Assembly: GCA_963995525.1 (NCBI GenBank)
Contig: OZ023213.1
Coordinates: 37,286,775 to 37,350,774 of the forward strand
DNA length: 64,000 bases
Direction: 5' to 3'
Source of the DNA: Escarpia spicata
Lineage: Eukaryota > Annelida > Polychaeta > Sabellida > Siboglinidae
The notes under the pieces are model-generated. The model was given only the letters and a program-made list of their open reading frames with translations, was not told the DNA's origin and did not search any database. The position numbers were made by a program, and so were the translations under genes. Below, in pieces: positions 49,368-60,544 of this stretch (position 1 is its first letter; every line of letters starts with the position of its first letter).

Positions 49368-49556
49368 TCCCCGAAGACCCAATTTGTCGGCAGAAAATGG
49401 AACTCTTTGTGTATAAAGGACGGGATCCATGCTACGCCTGGCGAATAACATAATTTGTGGTTCAGATCTGCCGATGGATATATCTTATGAGGTGGAAGCT
49501 GTTAGATGTCAATAAATCAACAGTCCTTAAAATTACTCAAAAGTCCACTGTCCATT

Positions 49557-49790
49557 TCACCAAAACAAACTTAACAGCCAGCCGTCAGTGAGTTGCCGGA
49601 CTCTCTCGACAGGTTCATGCGTCGGCCTGTATACGTAGCACCGCACCGACACCAGGCAATCTAACATCAACAGAAACAACATTAATCTATCAAATGCCAT
49701 CATCACTGTCACGAAAATATAGTTGATCAGTATGCACCGGACTCGGTAACAGAAGAAACACCGCTCGGAATCCACCGGCCGCCATTTCAT
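49557..49790 (-). CDS. Candidate signal-peptide first exon of a host gene
   Basis: The minus-strand ORF holds several Mets. From the internal MAFDRLMLFLLMLDCLVSV there is a typical signal peptide, then RCYVYRPTHEPVERVRQLTD. A GTGAAA donor-like site occurs at about 49559. The sequence 49790-49880 is GC- and CpG-rich, as expected for a promoter reading to the left. If real, the Polinton lies in or next to this gene's first intron. Protein family not recognised; an ORF by chance remains possible. Confidence 0.3.
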   Translation of the reverse strand: MKWRPVDSERCFFCYRVRCILINYIFVTVMMAFDRLMLFLLMLDCLVSVRCYVYRPTHEPVERVRQLTDGWLLSLFW

Positions 49791-49879
49791 GAGTTGTTTA
49801 CAAGAGACGGGTCGCGCGCGGGGCGGCTATCAATCAGTCAGGGCAGTCCCGGGTAACGGCTGTTTTCCACAAGTGACGT

Positions 49880-50176
49880 CACATAGTCTCATGCCGCTGT
49901 CACTCGGCAGTTTTCGTAAGACGGCAAATTTAGAGGTTCTTTTTATCGTGCACGCTCTTATGCGATTCATAAACATATTCTCAATAGCTTCATCTGAAAA
50001 TGCATACATCATTGTATTACAGGACATGGCCTTAAACGCACGTGTGATGTGCTCATGCCACTGGTGCGTGTCACTAGTCTGGCGGCATCTTTACAGTCGA
50101 GTGGTAAGCTGAGCAAGAATCACAATAATCCGAACGAGAGGTGACGAGCTCGTTGACAGCACATTTGGCGGCTTCG
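49880..50176. other. Flank without supported gene
   Basis: A CpG-rich start, then AT-rich sequence; nothing recognised. Confidence 0.35.
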
Positions 50177-50574
50177 GGGCCCGTATTCTCGAAGAAACAG
50201 ATTTCGTACGTAAGAAGTTGCGCAAATATGGCAGATTATTTCTTAGCTGCGAAATTTTGCAAGTTGGTATTCTCGAAACCCTTACGAATTTTCGCAGCTA
50301 AGAAATTCGGAACTTGCGTACGAAAATCTCGCGAGGGTTTGCTTGCGTTGTAACGGATACGGTCACTGATGTTTTGCTATGTTTTACCGTTTTAACGCTG
50401 CTCATGTGTTCCTGGCTGTGCATGAAAAAGAATAAAGTACACAACTGTTCAACGGAACCTGGTGACTAAACAATATAGCTAATATGCAAAACATAATGTA
50501 GCATTGTCATTGAGATATGTTGATGCATAGGTACTAATTATTGAGCTTAACGCCAGCGAAGCATTTGAACGGAA

Positions 50575-50769
50575 ATGACAGACACAAAACGCAAGCAAGG
50601 GGAAGAATTAACGCCAAGGCCAAACCAAGATAGTCGATGTTTACATTACAGAATTGGGAATTTGACGCTTCGTCTACGTATCCTCACTACACTGTTACAT
50701 AGTACAGTTAGAAGACACCACCTGGGTATGTGTATGATGTCGATTACTATTCAAACGATCCGCTGGTGA
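50575..50769 (+). pseudogene. Arm ORF remnant (left)
   Basis: 64-aa ORF beginning MTDTKRKQGEELTPRPN, mirrored at 55957-56151 with two substitutions. Stays open in both arms. Possibly the start of a transposon-encoded DNA-binding protein. Unknown otherwise. Confidence 0.3.
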
Positions 50770-52080
50770 AGGTGAGACTTAGTTTGATCACTCGGTGTTT
50801 TTATCGCTCTACTAGCGCACATTCCATGACCATGGCCTGGGCATGGCATGGCGCTAGTCTGTCACTAACTTGACTAAGTCAATCAAACTCAAACTTCAAA
50901 GTTGTAACTTCGTAAGATGTAACCGGAAACAAGAGGCATAACCAAGGAGGCATATGTCTTCCAGTTCCAGATCAGGATTTGAGGTTTGTTGTAACTTGTA
51001 ATGTAGTGAGTAGATGGTTTAACATAGTAGTGACTTGTGGCTGTGCAGTTGTGTTAAATATTCATTTAGCAGGCCCATAGTACTTGGCCTAGGGCGTGTA
51101 TTTGTTAACTAATTACGTGCTACATTGGTGTATTAAGCCTAAATACTATTGAAATTAAAGTGGAGATTTTTTGGTAAATGTATAAGCTCTTTGTGGATTT
51201 ATTGTTTTGTGCTAATGCATATTTAAGCACAAAGCATCATAGGATAAAACTTCTTGACATTTATACATGCACTCCCACTACAATTGTTCAAATTTGTGCC
51301 CCCATAGACTACCCACTCTGGATCTGCCCCTGAATATGGACTATGTTAGATTATGTGTCTATGTATATGGCTAAGGTAGTGAGGAATAAAGATTACCAAA
51401 GAACAGTATTTCATGTACTCAATGCATAATAACATAACAAATCAATGCAATACATACTATTGCTACAAAACAACTACAATGACATTTTCTGTACTTACAG
51501 CATACATCCAGCATCATCTACCAAATAACCGTGATACCACACCCAAAGGTTGAAAAACAGTGGGAATGAAAGGTAAATTACAATATGTGTTTATGGTATG
51601 ATGAAATGTACACAATAGTGTTCTCTATCAGTGGTGTTGTAGTCTGGAACAGCCTACTTTTTTTACATGTTATAACATTTTATAAATACTGGGTAGTATC
51701 TACTTTGCCCATGTATTGTGTGGACACTAAAGAGTACAACTATGTATAATATGTCTACATTTATTATATATGTTTTAGGTATCACCAGTAGCACAATAAA
51801 ATATGGTGTGTCTAATACTGTTGGATTTAAAAAGAAACGTAACATATTTATGATGTGCAACATGTGTTTTCAGAAAGAAAATTGATGTACTGGAATGACT
51901 GCTGCATCTTGAAATTAAAAGATGCAAAAAGATACAACTGGACATGATGCAGCACCAAGAAGACAATGTAGCTGCAGAAAAGAAAAATGTAAAGTGGCTA
52001 AACAATCTACGAATCATGCGTAGCCTGTGCTGCTCCATGTATTGGTGCTGCAGTGACATCGACATTTGATTGTATTAACA

Positions 52081-54649
52081 TTATGTTCTGGCACATTTCT
52101 TCTCTTTGCAATGTCTCAAGGATACATTGAAACTCGAACATACTATGAACACCAGGAAGACCACCATAAATTCACCTTACATCAATTATACATCAAATAC
52201 CTCAAATACTAATTCGTGTACGAACACCTCATTATACCGACAAGTTTCTTGTTTTCCTATGGCATCTGGAATTATTATAATACTTTTAATTAATATCCAT
52301 TGTTTGCATAAATTGTAAACAGTGGTATTTATTTTTCAAAATAAATTATATAAAGGATTTCTATGATGCAGATCAATCGCTTTGGAGACTATATAAAAAT
52401 TAATGACCTGGTATATTAAGATCTACTGGTAAAAGAAGTATGTTAGCAATCTTCTTTATACTGATTCATTTGTTACATTTTGTAAAACAACTACAAGGTC
52501 AAGATAAATGTTATGTCTTCTGTTGGTAAGTCGGTTTGGTGAGAACAGAAATTGGATTATTGGCACCTGGAAAATAGGATGTGCCAAAAAGTTACAGTTA
52601 TGTTATTTTGTAGACACAAACGTAGATGTATTCAAACATATATCATATCGTAGTATCTATACACATATATATATATATATATACATGTACATAATTATCA
52701 TTTACATTATAATAGTACATATTTGTTTTGGATGGTATTGTCAATGTTTGAATAAATGATGCAATCTATCACGAGTTGTCATAATATTGATGCACTTAAT
52801 GTAGCATTTCTCAAGCAGCATATATATCTGAAAGTGGCAGCCAAGCTTACTTACCTATTCATTTTTTATGTAGATGTGGTGGAACATTAACGTAATGTAC
52901 ATATGGAACATTAAATACATTTGTCAAAATCTGTGTGCCAACCCAAGGCCATGATAAATAATAAATGAAATATGTTTATATAAAGAAGTAGTGTCCTTTT
53001 TACATTGATGTATAGATTTTCATGTCTGCAATACTGTTGTGTTCTGAAATAGGAATTGTGGTTTCAAGTGTAGTTAAACGTGCCTACCCAAATTGTAATT
53101 GTGTAGCACGCAGTGAATCTATAAATTACTGCGATGAATTACTAATCGGCCCCGTTTGTTGGCTGGTCCCGCTTGTTTACTTTTTATTGTGGAATTTTGC
53201 ATTGCCATTGCCTTGGCTAGCAGTGTACGCGCGGCGCCGATTTCAAAGACGGTATTTATGCAATTTCAGCGGTTAATAAAAATTGACAAACACACACCAG
53301 TATCATTGAATCACAAACAATTTACTAATGTGTTTTTGCGAGTGATTGTCGATGAATTATTAATCTATTTCATTCATTAATTGCACTATATATGGTCAAA
53401 TACATTGGTATTTAGGTTGGTGTACATTTTAGTGGTAGGCCCCTAGGCCTATACATTTTTAGGAAAAAAAGATTGTTTAATAGCGTTAATAATTTCAGCT
53501 GAAAGAATATTCACAAAATAGAATTCACAATTAACTAATTTTAAGTAGCACTTATCGTGGGAGCCTGTGTATTAAGGTTTGACTCCCATGGGCATGGAAT
53601 GTAAATTTTATGTGACACAAAGTAGTGACAAACTAGCAGTACATTTGGTCATATAAGACTGAAGCCATTTGACATCTTAGGTTGAGTGCAATTGCTATTA
53701 ATATTTGCCAAAAAAGAACCACCAACCTGTAATGACTGCCATGGGTGTCTGTTTTGTCAAAGGAATATTTATTTATGGTTCAGGAAATCAAGAGGAACAA
53801 CTCACAGAAAGATAAGAATAATAACCATTCTAGGTAATAAACGGTGGTCCTGCAGAACAGCTGTGTTAATAGCCACGTCATTGCGTCCAGCTATCGTTTC
53901 ATAATTATACTTCTGTCAAAAACATAGACCCCTATTCTGACACCCATATCATTTAAGAGACCCATATTAACAGACTCGCTTATGACATAGTATATTATAC
54001 GCTGGGCTACAGACTATTAGCCTGGCTGTGGGCCTGGGGCTGGACTGTCTACTCACCGTCTACTTGATATTTGCCATGCTGCGTAGCTTTCAACTCAAGA
54101 CAGCAATGCGCATTCGCTTTTCACACACCAAGTGTTTTTTGGTGACTAGATAATGCCTTATGCAAGTCATGTACCGTCGGTACTCATCTCCTATTTTCTC
54201 CCGCTGCATCACAGGTATTTTCTCAACAAAATATATGTGAACTAGCTGATACTAACTAATGTGCCTGTAGACAGTGGTCACACGCATATGTACGATCCTG
54301 TTCAGCAACGTAGGGGGCAAATAGGTCGGTAGAGTAACGGTCGCTACAACAAACGAAACATGATTAATTGTACATATCTCGGTCACCGAGCGCGTCGAGC
54401 AAGAGTCAAAGTTGATCGGTCACCTGAGGTCACGTTGCTCACAGCGATGTAACTCAGTCGCTGCATACTTCTGGCACGGGGTCAAAGTTTATCGGTCACC
54501 TGAGGTCACGTTGCTCACAGTTGGACGATTTTTAAGTACTGCGCTTGCGCGAGCATGCGCAATACGCAAAACGGAACCGGAACTTACTCTCAGACCGGAA
54601 CCTCCATCCAGACCAGTACACCACATCCACGCAGAGCATTGCAGAACAT
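52081..54649. other. Central part of long inverted-repeat element
   Basis: No transposase motif recognised. It contains (TA)n at 52660-52685 and a 40-bp direct repeat (TCGGTCACCTGAGGTCACGT with TGCTCACAG) at about 54400-54440 and 54485-54525. Short ORFs at 53022-53276 and 53686-53904 have no family features. Confidence 0.4.
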
Positions 54650-54653
54650 GATG

Positions 54654-54878
54654 TTAATACAATCGAATGTTGATGTCACTGCAACACCAATACATGGAGC
54701 AGCACAGGCTACGCATGATTCGTTGATTGTTTAGCCACTTTACATTTTTCTTTTCTGCAGCTACATTGTCTTCTTGGTGCTGCATCAAGTCCAGTTGTAT
54801 CTTTTGCATCTTTTCATTTAAAGATGCAGCAGTCATTCCAGTCCATAAATTTTCTTTCTGAAAACACATATGTAGCAC
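54654..54878 (-). pseudogene. Coiled-coil ORF remnant in right arm
   Basis: A 74-aa ORF with MTAASLNEKMQKIQLDLMQ and a charged helix after it. The left arm equivalent (about 51870-52070) is broken by stops. It could be the last exon of a Myb/SANT-like accessory protein of the transposon, which is a guess. Confidence 0.3.
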
Positions 54879-55956
54879 ATCATAAATATGTTATGTTTCA
54901 TTTTTAAATACAACCATATTAGACACCATATTTACTGTGCTACTGGTGATATCTAAAACATATGTAATAAATATAGACATATTATACTTAGTTTTACTCT
55001 TTAGTGTTCATACAATACACGGGCAAAGTATATACTACCCAGTATTTATAAAATGTTATATGTAAAAAAAACTAGGCTGTTCCAGACAACAACACCACTG
55101 ATAGAGTACACTGTTGTGTATATTGTGTATATTTCATCATAACCATAACCACATATTGTAACTTACAATTCATTCCCACTGGTTTTCAGCCTTTGGTTGT
55201 GGTATCATGGTTATTTGGTAGATGATGTTGGATGTGTGCTGTAAGTACAGAAAATGTCATTGTAGTTGTTTTGTAGCAATAGTATTGCATTGATTTGTTA
55301 TGTCATTATGCACTGGGTACGTGAAATACTGTTCTTTGGTAATCTTTATTCCTCACTACCTTAGCCCTATACATAGACACATCATCTAACATAGTCCATA
55401 TTCAGGGGCGGATCCAGAGTGGGTAGTCTATGGGGGCACACATTTGAACAATAGTAGTGGCAGTGCATGTATAACTGTCAACAAGTTTTATCCTATGATG
55501 CTTTGTGCTTAAATACGCATTGGCACAAAATAATAAAACCACAAAGAGCTTATACATTTACCGAAAAATCTCCACTTTAATTTCAATAGTATTTAGGCTT
55601 AATACGCCAATATAGCACGTAATTAGTTAACAAATACATGCCCTAGGCCAAGTACTAGGGGCCTGCTAAATGAATATTTAACACAACTGCACAACCACAA
55701 GTCACTACTATATTAAATCATCTACTCGCTACATTACAAGTTATAACAAACCACAAATCCTGATCTGTAACACACATATGCCTCCTTGGTTATGCCTCTT
55801 GTTTCCGGTTACATCTTACGAAGTTACAACTTTGAAGTTTGAGTTTGACTGACTTAGTCAAGTTAGTGACAGACTAGCGCCATGCCATGCCCATGGTCAT
55901 GGAATGTGCGCTAGTAGAGCGATAAAAACACCGAGTGATCAAACTAAGTCTCACCT

Positions 55957-56151
55957 TCACCAGCGGATCGTTTGAATAGTAATCGACATCATACACATAC
56001 GCAGGAGGTGTCTTCTAACTGTACTATGTAACAGTGTAGTGAGGATACGTAGACGAAGCGTCAAATTCCCAATTCTGTAATGTAAACATCGACTATCTTG
56101 GTTTGGCCTTGGCGTTAATTCTTCCCCTTGCTTGCGTTTTGTGTCTGTCAT
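55957..56151 (-). pseudogene. Arm ORF remnant (right)
   Basis: Twin of 50575-50769. Confidence 0.3.
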
Positions 56152-56628
56152 TTCCGTTCAAATGCTTCGCTGGCGTTAAGCCATTAATTATTACCTATGC
56201 ATCAACATATCTCGATGACAATGCTACATTATGTTTTGCATATTAGCTATATTGATTAGTCACCGGGTTCCCTAGGTTTGAACCACGTGCGCTCGCGTCG
56301 TTCTGTCTGTTTACGTTCTCTATATGTATATATATATAATGCACGTGGTTTGAACAGTTGTGTACGTTCGTATTCTTTTTCATGCCCAGCCAGGAACACA
56401 TGAGCACCGTTAAAACGGTAAAACATAGCAAAACATCAGTGACCGTATCCGTTGCAACGCAAGCAAACCCTCGCGAGATGTTCGTACGCAAGTTCCGAAT
56501 TTCTTAGCTGCGAATATTCGTAAGCGTTTCGAGACTACCAACTAGCGAAATTTCGCAGCTAAGAAATAATCCGCCATATTTGCGCAACTTCTTACGTACG
56601 AAATCTGTTTCTTCGAGAATACGGGCCC

Positions 56629-57528
56629 AGGTGCTTGCAATTGCCAAGATCGATCGTATTAAATTGTCCAGCGTATCGACGTTGCCAAGGCATTTGTCGA
56701 TGATTTGAACTATAAACGACCCCAACAATGGTCAGTTGAATGTAGTTACATTGTGTGAATACCAAACTACAGAACAGCGACGACGAGGTGCCATAATTAC
56801 AATATTATTCGACTTGACCGAAGAATGTAATTAATTTTCGTCGTTGTTTATAACGTCATTTCATTAAAGTCGGCTGTTGAAGCTTTGCAGTGGAAACAGA
56901 CCAACAAAGAGAAATCAGGTTCATTGTGACGTGGACAAATATTCGATATTCTAACGTTTATCATTACGTATGCAAAAAATGGAAAGTGAAAGTCTGTTGG
57001 TATTTGCTGTTAATTTACTTGTACATTTCACTTAAAATTAATGTGGTCATCTATGAGCTGGCGTAATGATTGCGCTACAAATGTCTGGTCACTAATGATT
57101 GTCCGAGAGTACTTAGATAATGAAGATTGCAGGTCTGACCCGTAGTATTACTACATTACTACTATTCGGTAGTTGCAGCCCTAGTGATCGCCGCATTGAT
57201 GTTCATCCGTGGACAGTGGTCAATGATGGCTATACGTCTACCGCCGCTGGTCACGGTGACAATATCGCTGAATAACCTGCAGTTACTTTTTATTAAGCAA
57301 GTATGTGCGTGTTCGAGCGAGCGAGCGTCTATAATAACAACAACTAAAATAGCATTAAATCATACCTATCGCAAACGTGATTACAAAGCATGGCGACAGA
57401 TGACTGGCCCAGTTCCGTAATCTTTACCGAACTCGCGACCACTATCGCGAACGAATCAATGGTGCAGTAATATTGTATAATATTGTTTATAATAATGAGA
57501 ACGACGTCTTGGTATATAATTGTAACTC
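56629..57528. other. Gene-free stretch
   Basis: No gene, RNA or repeat recognised. Confidence 0.4.
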
Positions 57529-57783
57529 TTACAGACCTTCCCTGTCCTTTGATAGAGGCTGTCGTGGTTGCGTCACTTCAGTGTCAGTTGCTTTCTCGAC
57601 AACGCTTCTCCGCCACACTCGGTTCCTTATCGCTTCCAGGCTCTCTGTGTATCTTAGCCCCACCCATTCCTTGATGTCATCAGTCCAGCTCTTGCTTCTT
57701 CCACTTATATGGCATTTAGTGTGGAGAGAGCTTCCTGTTCCACGTGCAAATGCTTGTAAACACCTGATGTCAATCTTATCCAA
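57529..57783 (-). pseudogene. LINE ORF2 C-terminal fragment
   Basis: On the minus strand the ORF contains SKSWTDDIKEWVGLRYTES and, 15 residues later, VWRRSVVEKATDTEV. This WTDDI-x-W ... W-R pattern is the C-terminal tail typical of several non-LTR retrotransposon reverse transcriptases. The body of the RT is missing. Confidence 0.6.
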
Positions 57784-57789
57784 AGTACT

Positions 57790-57840
57790 TCAACCTAACC
57801 ATAATCCTAACCATAAACCTAACCCTAAATCTAACAAATG
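57790..57840. repeat. Degenerate CCTAAC (telomere-like) run
   Basis: CCTAACC, ATAATCCTAACC, ATAAACCTAACCC and TAAATCTAAC within 50 bp, next to the LINE tail. Confidence 0.5.
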
Positions 57841-57889
57841 TTGCACATCAGACCAACCATAAAAGGGCGTTTGCACGTGGAGATGTAGA

Positions 57890-58060
57890 AGAACCTCTCT
57901 CCATTCAGTGCCGGATGCTTTCTCCACACTGTTTCTCTAACACTCTCGGTTTCTCCAGAGTCTCTGTGTATCCCCGTTCCATCCATCCCCTGGTGTCACT
58001 AGTCCAACGCCCCTTCTGTCTTCCTCACCTACGTGCTGCATTCAGCTAGGTCTTGCAGGA
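57890..58060 (-). pseudogene. Second, more decayed LINE C-terminal fragment
   Basis: The minus strand repeats the same protein tail in broken frames (TPGDGWNGDTQRLW, then RNSVEKASGTEW). It is a diverged tandem copy of the fragment at 57529-57783. Confidence 0.45.
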
Positions 58061-58499
58061 CTTTTTTTAGAGAACCCCGTCGACCTTAGCGACTTGGCCG
58101 AAACATAGCTGTCTGTGTCTTCTCAGACAATTTTCATATATACTCTTTTATTTCACGTATTGATCAACATTGGTGACTTCTGTACCAAATATGTGTTGTC
58201 AAAAATGCATTAGTTGTGACTCTATTCTTATAATTTTCCTCAGCATATCCATACCCCCAGTCGTGATCTCATACATGTATCAGTCAGTGTTTTAAAGGAC
58301 TGACGTCACCAGTTCTTGCCTTAAAATCACCACCAGAGCTATTGGTTGTACGAATGCAAATTTATTAGTTAGTGTATGTTTTTTTGGTAAATTTTAGAAC
58401 AGTCAAAGCTGGATTCACGTGACGTAGTGAGTTCTCAGTGGACAGATGGGTTCTGCAATAGCGTCAATACGTCGATGGCTAACAGTTACCACTCGCGTT

Positions 58500-59125
58500 G
58501 ACTCAACGTTATGTTATGAGCCACACGCTAGTCAGATATGACGTAACACTGGTCACTCTATTACTATGTGTGGTTATAGTAGTATAGGTGTGATTATGTT
58601 TCTTTTACTACCTGTTAGCAGACGGGACTACAACGTTATCAGCCATGTGGCTAGTCAGATATTACGTAACACTGGTCACTCAATTACTGTATGAGATTAT
58701 AGTAGTATAGGTGTGATCATGTTTACTACCTGTTAGCAGACGGGACTACAACGTTATCAGCCATGTGGCTAGTCAGATATTACGTAGCACTGGTCACTCA
58801 ATTACTCTGTGTGGTTATAGTAGTATAGGTGTGATCATGTTTCTTTTACTACCTGTTAGCAGACGGCACTACAACGTTATCAGCCATGTGGCTAGTCAGA
58901 TATTACGTAACACTGGTCACTCAATTACTCTGTGTGGTTATAGTAGTATAGGTGTGATCATGTTTCTTTTACTACCTGTTAGCAGACGGGACTACAACGT
59001 TATCAGCCATGTGGCTAGTCAGATATTACGTAACACTGGTCACTCTATTACTGTATGTGGTTATAGTAGTATAGGTGTGATCATATTTATTTTACTACCT
59101 GTTAGCAGACGGGACTACAACGAAG
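58500..59125. repeat. 123-bp tandem satellite, five units
   Basis: GTTAGCAGACGGGACTACAA recurs at 58614, 58732, 58855, 58978 and 59101. Since 123 = 41 x 3, a hydrophobic ORF (58765-59226) runs through, with a 41-aa repeat; it is probably not a gene. Confidence 0.88.
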
Positions 59126-59388
59126 AAATAATTCACCGCGTTTTATGTGTATCACGAAATGTCAAACATATCGCGACTGCGATTATGAAAATACGAGGAA
59201 TTCAAATCAAATCAAATGTATTGTAACTCATTACAAAGCATGCAATACGAATCAAATTAAGACAAATCATATATAATAACATAATGTGCACAGCAAGGGA
59301 AGAACATTATAATGTTATACTCCTATTGTATATTTAAATGTAAATATCATTATATTGAAAACAAAAACAGCGTGCAGGTGTAGAGAAT

Positions 59389-60180
59389 TTAATCGTGATT
59401 GAAAAATATGTTATATATTGACATCATTGTGTAAAATAATTGCTTAAATATACATCTGTAGCTAATTATTGAATAAGTCATAAATTTAAGTCTTGTGCTG
59501 AAATAATTCCAAGTAATAGCACCCTTATTTCTTACAGAACGAAGTCTTATTTCTAAAGTAGCCTTGGGTATATGAATGTGTGCAGATTGTCTTGTGTTGT
59601 AACTATTGATTAAGTGTAAACATATTTTCAAAGGTTGTTAATAAAAGACCCATCTTGTATAGATACATAAATATTTTGTATTGAATATACATACAGTTAT
59701 CTGAAAGATAAGCTATTTAGTAATTTAAAAACAGTTTTTTTATGAGCTAATCTATTAGCTGGGACAAGCATTCTCACTACTTTCTTTTGAATCTTAATAT
59801 TACTTGAACAATATGATTAAAATGCACCTCACCTTACATCAATACAGTAGGTCAAGTGAAGGAATAACACTGAGTAATATAAGGTGACCAAACATTATAT
59901 AGTTAAAAATCTTTTGGCTTTTTTGAGAATGCGAACACCTTTATAAATGTTACATTTATCTTTGTTAATGTGTTCAGCCCAGTTGAGTTTGCTATCAATA
60001 GTCACACCAAGAAATGTCGTAGAAGCTACTTGTTTAATAGCATTATCCCTAATTTTCAGTGTTGTCTGTTTGGTATGTTTTCTGTTTGGTGTTATACATA
60101 TCATGTATTTGGTATTATCAATGTTTAAAGATAGTTTGTTGGCATTTAGCCAAATTGTAATGTTGTTTAACTAAAAGTTC
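59389..60180 (-). pseudogene. Non-LTR retrotransposon reverse transcriptase remnant
   Basis: On the minus strand, 60180-59895 encodes the RT segment WLNANKLSLNIDNTKYM followed by FLGVTIDSKLNWAEHI, a well-known motif of Jockey/CR1-type LINEs. After a gap and frame change, 59631-59389 holds the C-terminal end (YNTRQSAHIHIPKATLEIR, then RSVRNKGAITWN). The YADD catalytic motif is outside the remnant. Dead, 5'-truncated copy. Confidence 0.75.
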
Positions 60181-60540
60181 ATTTTGTTAGTTATATCATC
60201 CTTGCGGTACTCCACAATTAATAGTTTGTTTCGTGGAGTTAATGTAATTGTAATACACATATTGAGTTCTATTAAACAACTAACTTTTAATCCAATCATT
60301 GGCTAAGCCACATGTACCTTAACATTGGAGTTTCTGACAATTGAATTGCAACTTAACGTTTGTCTACGCATACATAGCACACCGTAATATTATCATATTC
60401 GGTTTTCAGACACCCGCCTGTGCACTGATCTTGCCAATTATATGCAGTTTATGTTTGCTTCCTAGTCATGTAGGACGTTTAGTCATACACGTCTTCATTT
60501 GATGCGATTAGTGCTGTGCACATTGTACGTTCTGATTGGT
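60181..60540. other. Flank without supported feature
   Basis: May contain a further decayed part of the LINE (up to about 60300); otherwise nothing seen. Confidence 0.3.
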
Positions 60541-60544
60541 GGGT

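Larger units (their letters stand above)
50177..56628. mobile_element. Long inverted-repeat DNA transposon remnant
   Basis: GGGCCCGTATTCTCGAAGAA at 50177 is repeated in reverse complement at the right, ending 56628. The arms are about 1.9-2.0 kb (50177-52080 and 54650-56628) and clearly more diverged than the Polinton palindromes, with small insertions (an extra 90 bp in the right arm near 56275-56365). Ends of this sort (GGGCCCGTATTCTCGAA) are common in invertebrate DNA transposons of Harbinger-like type, from memory. The outer 160 bp of each arm contains further nested inverted copies (TTCTTAGCTGCGAA / TTCGCAGCTAAGAA). Arms carry remnants of small ORFs (50575-50769, 55957-56151, 54654-54878). 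No transposase recognised. Target duplication not identified. Confidence 0.6.

Noticed and set aside
58765..59226. 153-aa ORF with a 41-aa hydrophobic repeat
   Set aside because: The repeat period (123 bp) is a multiple of three, which keeps frames open by chance. No start signal or family features.
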